NCBI GenBank assembly: GCA_028290595.1
Contig: JAQGJO010000514.1
Coordinates: forward strand, 1 to 8,590
DNA: 8,590 nucleotides
Direction of reading: 5' to 3'
Source: Hyphomicrobiales bacterium
GTDB taxonomy: Bacteria > Pseudomonadota > Alphaproteobacteria > Rhizobiales > Beijerinckiaceae
The number at the start of each line of letters is the position of its first letter. Position 1 is the first letter of the stretch. The notes under the pieces were generated by a model. That model was given only the letters and a program-made list of their open reading frames with translations. It was not told the origin of the DNA and made no database searches. Both the position numbers and the translations under genes were made by a program. Below, in pieces: positions 1 through 8,197 of this stretch.

Positions 1-639
1 GGGATTGTCGGCCCAGTTGCCCAGCGCCGTCCACGTCATCTGGATCTCGCCCGATACGAGGGCGGCAACTAGTTCGTTGGCGCCCTTGTAAGGTACTTCG
101 ACAATTTTGGTCTTCCAGCGATCCTCAAGATAATGTCGGAAGACATTGGCGCTGCTCGCCGGACCATAGGTGCCGAAATTCAACGTTCCCGGCTTGGAAA
201 CGGCAAGAGCACGCAACTCGTCGATGGTCTTCAGCCCCAGTTTGGGCGAAGCAACCAGCCCGCCGGTCAGCATGCCCAGGTTGATGATCGGGATAAAATC
301 CTTCTCCGCATTATAGGGAAGCTTGTCGATCAGAAACGGATTGAACGTCACCGTCGAGGTCGTGAAGACGCACAGCGTGTAACCATCGGCCGTCGCGTGG
401 CGGCAGGCTTCGGCCGCCGGAATGAAATTCGCGCCCGGCCGATTGTCCATGATCCAGGTCTGCCCCATCGCAGCCGAAGCGTCGGCGGCAATGCGCCGCG
501 CGATCACATCGGTCAGCGATCCCGGTGGGACCGGCAAGATGACGCGGATGGGCCTGTTTGGATAGGGCTGCGCCAGAACCGGTGCCGATGCACAAATAAG
601 AGCGAGCGCGAGTGCGCGGCCCAGGGTACGACCCAACAT
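1..639 (-). CDS. Bug-family (tripartite tricarboxylate transporter) periplasmic binding protein, C-terminus cut by window edge
   Basis: The 213 visible residues are the N-terminal two thirds of a Bug/TctC-type solute-binding protein (family usually about 320-330 residues); the rest lies beyond base 1. A Sec signal peptide covers residues 1-23, with likely cleavage at VLA|QPYP. Family landmarks follow in order: YPNRPIRVILPVPPG (26-40), the DNRPGA block (65-70), ADGYT (84-88) and VPYKGA (182-187). These proteins bind organic acids or similar small anions in the periplasm and normally hand them to TctAB-type permeases; none is visible here. The start at 639 is chosen because GGAGG (645-649) lies 5 bases upstream; the ATG at 643 is only 1 base from it and is in another frame that lacks the family motifs. 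The gene is divergent from the lipocalin-like gene. The family call is firm; the ligand is unknown. Confidence 0.9.
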   Translation of the reverse strand, partial: MLGRTLGRALALALICASAPVLAQPYPNRPIRVILPVPPGSLTDVIARRIAADASAAMGQTWIMDNRPGANFIPAAEACRHATADGYTLCVFTTSTVTFNPFLIDKLPYNAEKDFIPIINLGMLTGGLVASPKLGLKTIDELRALAVSKPGTLNFGTYGPASSANVFRHYLEDRWKTKIVEVPYKGANELVAALVSGEIQMTWTALGNWADNP

Positions 640-779
640 ACATTCCTCCCGAACGTTTATTTGCGCCGAGCATCGCCCAAGTCGCGCGTTCTGGCCAGCG
701 GCAAAATTTTTCCCGGTCTGGCGATGAGGCCGTCCCGCTGCTATGCTTGTATCAACGAAATAAAGTCAGGTGAGGAAAC

Positions 780-1226
780 ATGTCGGACGCGGGCCAGTTG
801 ATCGGAACATGGAAGCAATTGTCGGGTGTGGTCGAAGAAGTGGGCACGGGCGTTTCACGCTCCAACCTCTCGACCGCGCCCTCGGGCTTCATCACCTTTT
901 CCGCCGACGGCCGCATCGTCAATCTGACGGTCGATTCAAGTCGCAAGAAGCCGCAATCCAATCCCCCGACCGCCGCCGAAGCTGAAGCCTTGTTCCGCAG
1001 CCTGATCGCCTATGCCGGCACCTATGAGGTGGACGGCAACAAGGTGACCTATCAGCTCGACGTGAGCTGGAACGAATTGTGGACCGGCACCGAGCAGGTG
1101 CGCTACTGGCGCATCGAGGGCGACAAGCTGCATGTCTCGACGCCGGAAATCGTCAATCCGCTGACCGGCAAGAAGAGCATCCATCGCCTGGTGTTTGAGA
1201 AGGTCGCTGCGGTGCGTGGAGGCTGA
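780..1226 (+). CDS. Lipocalin-like domain protein
   Basis: A 148-residue protein with no signal peptide or membrane segment, so probably cytoplasmic. It opens with a LIGTWKQ block (7-13), the typical first strand of the bacterial lipocalin-like family, followed by GFITFSADGRIV (36-47), a stretch with conserved spacing AYAGTYEVDGNKVTY (77-91), and WTGTEQVRYWRIEGDKLHV (101-119). This strand-turn pattern and the length fit a one-domain beta-barrel of the lipocalin-like class (Pfam Lipocalin_5 type, from memory). Members are mostly uncharacterised; binding of a small hydrophobic ligand or a role as a small enzyme-like barrel is plausible but not shown here. A GTGAGGAAAC ribosome binding site sits just before the ATG. 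The gene is divergent from the truncated Bug gene and ends 4 bases from the stop of the next, oppositely oriented, Bug gene. Family call good, function unknown. Confidence 0.82.
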   Translation: MSDAGQLIGTWKQLSGVVEEVGTGVSRSNLSTAPSGFITFSADGRIVNLTVDSSRKKPQSNPPTAAEAEALFRSLIAYAGTYEVDGNKVTYQLDVSWNELWTGTEQVRYWRIEGDKLHVSTPEIVNPLTGKKSIHRLVFEKVAAVRGG

Positions 1227-1230
1227 TAGG

Positions 1231-2223
1231 TCACCCCTGCGGTTCGATCTTGGCGAGCCTGATGTAATCGGCCCAATCCTTGACTTCCTTATTGATCAGC
1301 GCCTGCGCTTCCTCGGCAGATAAAATGTAGGGATCGCTGGCAAAGGTATTGAGAAATTTCCTGGCATCCTCGCTGGCCGTGACCTGATTGAACCACTTGC
1401 TCAACTGCTCCGTCACCGCCTTCGGCGTTTTCGCCGGCACCATCGCCGCCCACCAGATATTCATACTCAAGCCGGGAATTCCGCCCTCAATCATGGTGGG
1501 CAGGTCGGGAGCCGCTTCAAGCCGTTGATCAGTGCTCACCCCGAGAATCCGCAACTTACCCTGCCGGTGCGCCGCGGCTGTAGACACCGGTTCAAGGATC
1601 CCGAAATCGACGGCGCCGCTGAGCATATCATTGTAGGCGTCTGTCGATGTTCGGTAATTGACGTCAACCGCCTGCAGCCCCGCAACTTCTTTATAGATAG
1701 CACCCACTACCACCGAAGTCGGTGTCGACGTGGCGTAGGTCGCCTTCTCTCCTTTGGCCTTCATAGCTGCGGTGAGTTCGGCAAGGGTCTTCCACGGTTT
1801 GTCGGCCCCAACAGCGAGCATGAAAGCCTGGCGATTGATGGTTGCGAAAACCTGAAATGCATTCACATTCTCAATTGGCGGCTTTTTGTACATAAGCGTG
1901 TTCGCCGCGAGACCAGGGCCGCCATGCATGAGAATTGTGTATCCATCCGGCCTGGAGCGCGCCGCATATTCAATGGCAATGTTCGCGCCGGCGCCTGGCC
2001 TGTTCTCCACGAGAACGGTGCGGCCAGACAGGATTCTCAGTTTATTGGCATAAAACCGGACAATGGCATCGGCCCCGCTGCCCGCCGGGAACCCGCAAAT
2101 CAGGTGGATATCCTGCGTCGGGAATTGTTGGGCGTTGACACCGAGCGAGACGGGCACAACGGCTGCCACCACTATCAGGGCGCGCGCGACAAGGCGCTGC
2201 AGCCATATCGATATGGACTTCAC
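1231..2223 (-). CDS. Bug-family (tripartite tricarboxylate transporter) periplasmic binding protein
   Basis: A complete 330-residue solute-binding protein, the usual length for the family. The Sec signal peptide is residues 1-31 (basic start, long hydrophobic core, cleavage near VNA|QQ). Family landmarks: FPTQDIHLICGFPAGSGADA (34-53), VLVENRPGAGANIA (70-83) and RPDGYTILM (91-99). The start is taken as GTG at 2223 because GAGGGA (2231-2236) lies 7 bases upstream and the signal peptide begins there; extending further upstream would run 89 residues into the dioxygenase gene. It follows the dioxygenase with a 23-base gap, so the two are probably co-transcribed and share a substrate. It would capture a carboxylate or similar anion, but no TctA/TctB permease genes are present, so it either uses a distant permease or acts as a sensor, as some Bug proteins do. 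Its text is somewhat less GC-rich than thiC by eye. Ligand unknown. Confidence 0.9.
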   Translation of the reverse strand: MKSISIWLQRLVARALIVVAAVVPVSLGVNAQQFPTQDIHLICGFPAGSGADAIVRFYANKLRILSGRTVLVENRPGAGANIAIEYAARSRPDGYTILMHGGPGLAANTLMYKKPPIENVNAFQVFATINRQAFMLAVGADKPWKTLAELTAAMKAKGEKATYATSTPTSVVVGAIYKEVAGLQAVDVNYRTSTDAYNDMLSGAVDFGILEPVSTAAAHRQGKLRILGVSTDQRLEAAPDLPTMIEGGIPGLSMNIWWAAMVPAKTPKAVTEQLSKWFNQVTASEDARKFLNTFASDPYILSAEEAQALINKEVKDWADYIRLAKIEPQG

Positions 2224-2246
2224 GGTCTTCTCCCTCTGAGTTTCGT

Positions 2247-3134
2247 TCACCGTGCCAATTCTGAGGAAGCTGCGTCCGAATGTAATGGAGAGAGCTTCGT
2301 GCCACGCACGGTGATCCGGTGCATCAGCCGGCGGTGACCGTGATAGTCGTTTGCCGCGTAATGCCAGACCGCTCGATTGTCCCAGAAGGCCACAGACCCA
2401 GGCGCCCAACGGAACCGGCATGTAAGCTCCGGCCGCGTCGATCGGCGATAGAGATAGTCCAGCAACGGCCGACTCTCTTCGGCGCTCCACCCCTCGAAGC
2501 GAAGCGTGAAGATCGGATTCACGTAAAGCGCCGGCTTCCCGCTCATGGGATGTTTGACCACAACCGGATGCGAGACTTCTCCCTCGGCCAGCTCGACGTT
2601 GCGATGGACGATCTTGCCCTCGCGGTTTTGGCTGGCTAAGCCGTTCGGGCCGAAGACATGTGCCGCCGAATGGATCGCGCGCAGCCCTGCCAATGTCTGC
2701 TTGAGACCACTCGAAAGCGTCTCATAAGCTGCATACATATTGGCGAACAAGGTGTCCCCGCCTTCATCTGGGAGCTGGCGGGCAACGAGGATCGAGCCCA
2801 TGGCCGGGGCCTCATCGTAACTATGGTCGGCATGCCAGTCGCCACCGATATTTGCTTTATCGAATTCGCCTTTGTCGACGATCGCGATCTCCCGATACCC
2901 CTCGATGGACCTGAAGAACCGATTGATGTCGATTGGCCCCCAGCGATTGGCAAATGCGATATGTTGTTCGGGAGTCAGGTTCTGGTCGCGAAAGAAAACA
3001 ACGCCATGCTCGTGAAATGCGTCACGGATGACCTCCCATTGCGAGTTGCCTATCGGGCCGGCAAGATCGACACCGAGCACTTCGGCGCCGCAGCCGCCGG
3101 TCATACGACGCACATGGATCGCTTGGCTGGACAT
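2247..3134 (-). CDS. TauD/TfdA-family Fe(II)/2-oxoglutarate-dependent dioxygenase
   Basis: A 295-residue cytoplasmic enzyme, close to TauD (about 283 residues). The iron triad is complete: H101 and D103 in GGDWHADHSYDE, and H258 in WDNRAVWHYA; R269 and R273 in HRRLMHRITVRG are at the 2-oxoglutarate carboxylate-binding spacing. Other TauD-type stretches are GCGAEVLGVDL (14-24), HGVVFFRDQ (43-51), HPMSGKPALYVNP (195-207) and RFRWAPGSVAFWDNRA (240-255). The family couples 2-oxoglutarate decarboxylation to oxidation of a substrate such as taurine, an alkyl sulfonate or sulfate, or a phenoxyalkanoate; here the substrate cannot be read from the sequence, so tauD or tfdA is not assigned. The start at 3134 has GGGAGGAAACC directly before it; longer readings would cross into the divergent LysR gene. 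It probably heads an operon with the Bug protein gene and is controlled by the adjacent LysR protein. Confidence 0.92.
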   Translation of the reverse strand: MSSQAIHVRRMTGGCGAEVLGVDLAGPIGNSQWEVIRDAFHEHGVVFFRDQNLTPEQHIAFANRWGPIDINRFFRSIEGYREIAIVDKGEFDKANIGGDWHADHSYDEAPAMGSILVARQLPDEGGDTLFANMYAAYETLSSGLKQTLAGLRAIHSAAHVFGPNGLASQNREGKIVHRNVELAEGEVSHPVVVKHPMSGKPALYVNPIFTLRFEGWSAEESRPLLDYLYRRSTRPELTCRFRWAPGSVAFWDNRAVWHYAANDYHGHRRLMHRITVRGTKLSPLHSDAASSELAR

Positions 3135-3142
3135 GGTTTCCT

Positions 3143-3156
3143 CCCTATGCTTAGGG
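3143..3156. repeat. Inverted repeat in the dioxygenase leader
   Basis: CCCTA-TGCT-TAGGG is a perfect 5-base-arm inverted repeat between the divergent LysR and dioxygenase genes. One arm overlaps the dioxygenase Shine-Dalgarno (GGGAGG, minus strand). It could be a regulator site or a small mRNA hairpin shading the ribosome binding site; an arm of this length can also occur by chance. Confidence 0.3.
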
Positions 3157-3213
3157 TTTGAACCGTGACAGAACGAATGCGCGGCACAAAACACATTTAA
3201 CCGACGACCCTGT

Positions 3214-3226
3214 TCGGATTTTCCGA
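3214..3226. repeat. Inverted repeat at the LysR start codon
   Basis: TCGGA-TTT-TCCGA is a perfect 5-base-arm inverted repeat whose last base is the A of the LysR ATG. Its position is compatible with autorepression of the regulator, but it is short and does not show an evident T-N11-A LysR box, so an operator role is speculative. Confidence 0.25.
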
Positions 3227-4179
3227 TGAGAGAGCCCCGTTTTTCCCTGCGCCAGCTCGCATATTTCATCTGCGTAGCGGAACAGGGAACCGTGGCAGGC
3301 GCCGCCGGCGTGCTGCGCATTTCGGCTTCGGCGGTATCTGACGCTATCCGCGATCTGGAACTGGAGCTTGGCTCCCCATTGCTGCTGCGTCGCAAAGGAC
3401 AGCGCGCCGCATTAACGCCGACTGGCGCTGAGATGCTTCCTCAAGCACGCGCTCTGCTCGCTGCCGCATCGGACCTGCGATCAAATCTACACGGTACCGG
3501 CGACGCGATTTCCGGCCATCTGATCGTCGGATGCATGTCGACACTCGCACCCTTTCTGCTGCCGCGCCTCATGAGCGAATACCAGCGCTTGCATCCGGGT
3601 GTTGATCTGGATTTTGTCGAGGGCTCCCAAATCGAGGTTCAGGAGCATTTGTATGACGGGCGCTGCGAGGTTGCGATCCTCTATGATGATGGCAACCTCG
3701 CATCACGGTTTACACGCGAGAAACTCTACGACGTCATTCCAAGGATCATCCTTAGCGCCGGTCATCGACTGGCCAAAAGCCCGACCATCCGGTTGCAGGA
3801 CCTGGCCGATGAGCCGTTCATCATGACCAATGTCCTTCCCAGCCGCGAATTCACCAAGGTGATCTTTCAACGCACGGGCATCACACCCAAGGTCCGTCAT
3901 GCGACGGGCAACTTCGAACTGGCGCGGGCGATGGTTGCCCGCGGCTGCGGGTATTCGATCATGGTCCAGACGCCGGAGAGCGAATTCAGTTATGAAGGGC
4001 TCCCGCTCGTCGCGCGGCCGATCGCCGATCTTGATTTCAGCATCGCTGTGACGCTTTGCCGGTGGACGAATATAAAGCCAGGCCGCCAGCTACAGGCCTT
4101 TGCCGATATTTGTCATCAGATGTTCGACGCGGGCGGCCCAGGGGCTCGACCCGCGTCGATAGATTCACCTACTGCATAA
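3226..4179 (+). CDS. LysR-type transcriptional regulator
   Basis: A 317-residue protein of standard LysR length. Residues 6-66 form the N-terminal winged helix-turn-helix (FSLRQLAYFICVAEQGTVAGAAGVL, then the recognition helix region ISASAVSDAIRDLE, then the wing LLLRRKGQRAALTPTG). Residues 95-300 are the periplasmic-binding-protein-like effector domain, starting GHLIVGCMSTLAPFLLPRL. The last 17 residues are a short tail rich in Gly, Pro and Ala. The gene is divergent from the dioxygenase with 91 bases between the starts, the classic layout in which a LysR protein activates the neighbour in response to its substrate or product. ATG 3226 is the only start: no in-frame ATG, GTG or TTG exists back to the stop at 3166, yet no clear Shine-Dalgarno precedes it. 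Its 3' end overlaps the opposite gene by 11 bases. Regulatory target inferred from position. Confidence 0.93.
   Translation: MREPRFSLRQLAYFICVAEQGTVAGAAGVLRISASAVSDAIRDLELELGSPLLLRRKGQRAALTPTGAEMLPQARALLAAASDLRSNLHGTGDAISGHLIVGCMSTLAPFLLPRLMSEYQRLHPGVDLDFVEGSQIEVQEHLYDGRCEVAILYDDGNLASRFTREKLYDVIPRIILSAGHRLAKSPTIRLQDLADEPFIMTNVLPSREFTKVIFQRTGITPKVRHATGNFELARAMVARGCGYSIMVQTPESEFSYEGLPLVARPIADLDFSIAVTLCRWTNIKPGRQLQAFADICHQMFDAGGPGARPASIDSPTA
4124..4159. repeat. Strong hairpin at the 3' end of the LysR gene
   Basis: TCGACGCGGG (4124-4133) and CCCGCGTCGA (4150-4159) are perfect 10-base inverted arms around a 16-base loop, inside the last codons of the LysR gene and just upstream of the convergent gene overlap. 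No run of T follows on either strand, so it is not a standard intrinsic terminator. It could stabilise the mRNA 3' end or slow polymerase between the convergent genes. Confidence 0.55.
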
Positions 4180-4762
4180 TCGTGATGCGCGTAATCACCG
4201 GCCCGTCGGCGCCACGCACGCCCTGGGCGCGGATTTGCACGCCGATCGTCAAGGCGCTTTTATCGGCTGCATCGATGCGCGTGACCGGAACGCCGGGATC
4301 AAGCATGAGCTCGGATTCACCGCCGGCAAATTTGACCTTAATGTTATTGCTGCCGCTGACAACCGCTGCGCCGGTCACCGTTGCATTGGTCATCGTCTGG
4401 CCGCGGGCATCGTTCATTGGGCGTTGGCCTTCACCAAGGCCGCGCAAGGCTTCGGGAAAGATGCGCAATTCCGTCGAATGCAGCTTGCCGTCTTCATGCG
4501 GCACAGCAGCGGAAGCGACGAAATCGTTCGGCTTGATGTCGGTGAGCGAGGCAGGCTTGTTCTGCAGGATCACCAGTTTCGGCGCCAATGCATAGGACTC
4601 GACCGCACCGCTATCGATTGTGATGGCCAGCGACGTGTCGTCGATCCTGCTCAATGTGCCCGAAATATTGATCGCATTGCTGCCTTGCGCCAGCACCGGG
4701 CTGATAGTGAGAGCCGTCAGCGCCCCAAGGAACACCGAAACAAACATAGATTTGGTCGTCAT
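4169..4762 (-). CDS. Exported protein with two beta-rich repeats (DUF5666-like)
   Basis: A 197-residue exported protein. Residues 1-25 are a Sec signal peptide (VLAQG cleavage region), so the mature protein is periplasmic or surface exposed. The mature part holds two similar segments, about 32-87 (starting ISGTLSRIDDTSLAITID) and about 128-183 (starting TVTGAAVVSGSNNIKVKF), each alternating short beta strands as in OB-like DUF5666 domains. Between them is ELRIFPEALRGLGEGQRPMN followed by TMTNA, a block I recognise from small alphaproteobacterial exported proteins that databases often label hypothetical or, doubtfully, as metal transporter permease; there is no membrane segment after the signal to support a permease. 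ATG 4762 is preceded at 8 bases by GAGAAGG; ATG 4769 is out of frame. It converges on LysR with an 11-base overlap and is divergent from thiC. Function unknown. Confidence 0.8.
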   Translation of the reverse strand: MTTKSMFVSVFLGALTALTISPVLAQGSNAINISGTLSRIDDTSLAITIDSGAVESYALAPKLVILQNKPASLTDIKPNDFVASAAVPHEDGKLHSTELRIFPEALRGLGEGQRPMNDARGQTMTNATVTGAAVVSGSNNIKVKFAGGESELMLDPGVPVTRIDAADKSALTIGVQIRAQGVRGADGPVITRITIMQ

Positions 4763-4898
4763 GGATCATGCCTTCTCATCATTTGATCGCGCCATCTGTC
4801 GCGAAGCCCTCCGCCCATGCGCGGCACCTTATGGGACCATAGCGATCATGGCTCCTCAAACCGACGTGATCGGATTTCTGTCCCCAAAATGGCCTCCC
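4763..4898. other. Divergent intergenic segment upstream of the thiC promoter
   Basis: This is the gene-free part of the 352-base gap between the exported-protein gene and thiC; the remainder is the thiC promoter and leader. I find no convincing gene. It holds the exported protein's ribosome binding site (4771-4777, minus strand), a perfect inverted repeat TATGG-GA-CCATA at 4830-4841, and GATCATG twice (4764-4770 and 4844-4850). No convincing minus-strand promoter could be picked by eye. Confidence 0.5.
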
Positions 4899-4927
4899 TT
4901 GCCCCCGCCGCTCTTTCCCGCTAGCAT
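4899..4927 (+). promoter_or_regulatory. Candidate sigma-70 promoter of thiC
   Basis: TTGCCC (4899-4904) and TAGCAT (4922-4927) are separated by exactly 17 bases, each matching 4 of 6 consensus positions. Transcription would begin near 4933-4936, right at the 5' edge of the TPP aptamer, which is where a riboswitch promoter is expected. The outermost P1 pairs (4931-4933 with 5016-5018) may fall at or just before the first transcribed base. Confidence 0.5.
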
Positions 4928-4930
4928 TTG

Positions 4931-6959
<2,029 letters not shown>

Positions 6960-6971
6960 ACCTTGAACCAG

Positions 6972-7002
6972 CCCGTTCGCGCCTCGCGTGCGAACGGGTT
7001 TT
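6972..7002 (+). terminator. Intrinsic terminator of thiC
   Basis: CCCGTTCGC (6972-6980) pairs perfectly with GCGAACGGG (6990-6998) over nine bases, with a 9-base loop, followed directly by TTTT (6999-7002). It starts 12 bases after the thiC stop, ending a single-gene thiC transcript. Confidence 0.85.
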
Positions 7003-7080
7003 GTCGGCTACGGCATCATCTGAATGCCCGCAGCCTGCGAATGCGCGCGGAACAGCGCAGATCTATTTCCAGGGGAAATG

Positions 7081-8160
7081 ATGACAAAGCTTCGCTCAAC
7101 CCGCCGCATGTTTCTGGCGAGTTCAGTTACGGTTGGGGCACTGGCTGCCCCGCATGTGGCGCGCGCCCAGGCGCCGATTATCTGGCGCATGGCGACATCG
7201 TGGACGAAGGCGCTGCCCGGCCCCGGCGTTTCCGCCGACCGACTTGCCGATCGCATCAACACCATGAGCGGCGGCCGCATGCGCGTCGATGTCTTCCCCG
7301 CCGGCGCCATTGTTCCGGCCTTCGGTGTGCTCGACGGCGTCTCATCGGGCGCCGTGGAAATGGGTCATACCGCCTCGTTCTTCTGGGATGGCGCGTTGCC
7401 GGGCGCGGCCTTCTTCACGACGGCGCCTTTCGGCCTTGGCCCCCTCGCCCATCAGACCTGGATCGAGCATCGCGGCGGCCAGCAGCTCTGGGATGAATTA
7501 TACAAACCGCGCGGCGTGCGCGGCCTGCTCGCCGGCAACACCGGCCCCTCCATGGGCGGCTGGTTCCGCAAGCCGATCGAAAGCGTCAAGGACATTGCCG
7601 GCCTGCGCATTCGCGTCTCCGGCATAGGCGGCGAGGTCTATGCAGCCATGGGCGCGACGCCGCAGAACATTCCGCCGGGCGATATCTATTCGTCGCTGGA
7701 GAAAGGCGCCATCGACGCGGTCGAGATTCTCGCGCCCGTGAACGATCTGCCGCTCGGCCTGCACCGCATCGCGCCTTATTATTATATGCCCGGCTTCAAC
7801 AAGCCCAACGGCGCCGCCGAGGCGCTGATCTCGCTCGCGGCCTTCGCGAAACTGCCGACCGATCTGCAGCGCATCATCGAGAATGCCTGCGCCGCCGAAC
7901 ATTCCGCCGGCCTCGCGGAAGCCGAACAGATGAACGCCAAGGCCATCGTCGAGCTGGCATCGCTGGGCGCCAAGATCACGCCATTTCCTACCGACTTTGT
8001 GAAGGAAGCCCGCGAAAAGGCCGCCTCCGTGATCGAGAACAAAAGCAAGGCCGGGCCAGTCGCCGCAAAAATCGTTGCGTCGTATCGCGAGGCGCTTGGT
8101 GCTGGCGGAGCCTGGTCGCGGGTCGAAGCCTATATGGAACAGGCTTTGCGGGCCCAATAA
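7081..8160 (+). CDS. TRAP transporter substrate-binding protein, DctP/TakP-like, Tat-exported
   Basis: A 359-residue periplasmic binding protein. The N-terminus carries a twin-arginine signal, STRRMFLAS (R8, R9), with likely cleavage at ARA|QAP near residue 29, implying export in folded form. The mature part shows TRAP P-subunit features: WRMATSWTKALPGPG (35-49), MSGGRMRVDVFPAGAIVPAF (62-81), GNTGPSMGGWFRKPI (152-166) and GLRIRVSGIGGEV (174-186), with R178 at the place of the conserved carboxylate-binding arginine; then GAIDAVEILAPVNDLPLGLH (209-228). The pattern resembles TakP-type 2-oxo-acid binders, though the Trp I recall after the Glu in that segment is Ile here. ATG 7081 is preferred over the adjacent 7078 because AGGGGA (7071-7076) needs room. 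No DctQ/DctM membrane genes follow; it is flanked by terminators, so it appears as a lone binding protein. Ligand class is inferred. Confidence 0.93.
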   Translation: MTKLRSTRRMFLASSVTVGALAAPHVARAQAPIIWRMATSWTKALPGPGVSADRLADRINTMSGGRMRVDVFPAGAIVPAFGVLDGVSSGAVEMGHTASFFWDGALPGAAFFTTAPFGLGPLAHQTWIEHRGGQQLWDELYKPRGVRGLLAGNTGPSMGGWFRKPIESVKDIAGLRIRVSGIGGEVYAAMGATPQNIPPGDIYSSLEKGAIDAVEILAPVNDLPLGLHRIAPYYYMPGFNKPNGAAEALISLAAFAKLPTDLQRIIENACAAEHSAGLAEAEQMNAKAIVELASLGAKITPFPTDFVKEAREKAASVIENKSKAGPVAAKIVASYREALGAGGAWSRVEAYMEQALRAQ

Positions 8161-8194
8161 AAACGCCGGCCTTGCGGCCGGCGTTTATTGTTTT
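8161..8194. terminator. Bidirectional terminator between convergent genes
   Basis: A perfect 11-pair hairpin, AAACGCCGGCC (8161-8171) with GGCCGGCGTTT (8176-8186), closed by a TTGC loop, begins right after the TRAP gene stop. T-rich sequence follows on the plus strand (8184-8194), and the A-rich 5' arm gives a T run on the minus strand, so it can serve both the TRAP gene and the convergent receptor gene. Confidence 0.88.
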
Positions 8195-8197
8195 CGA

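Noticed and set aside
311..673. A 120-codon minus-strand frame starting at ATG 643 or upstream
   Set aside because: It is a frame shifted from the real Bug gene at 639; the Bug motifs are only found in the 639 frame, which also has the correct ribosome site spacing.
133..801. A 222-codon plus-strand open frame over the first Bug gene
   Set aside because: It is antisense to a gene with clear family motifs and a signal peptide, has an Arg-rich low-quality composition, and runs across the lipocalin gene start.
2224..2490. An 89-residue N-terminal extension of the second Bug protein
   Set aside because: It overlaps the dioxygenase coding sequence and would bury the signal peptide that begins at GTG 2223.
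3135..3395. An upstream extension of the dioxygenase
   Set aside because: It would read through the divergent promoter region and antisense to LysR; ATG 3134 has an excellent ribosome site.
4235..4786. A 183-codon plus-strand open frame opposite the exported-protein gene
   Set aside because: No family features, and the opposite strand encodes a protein with a signal peptide and recognisable repeats.
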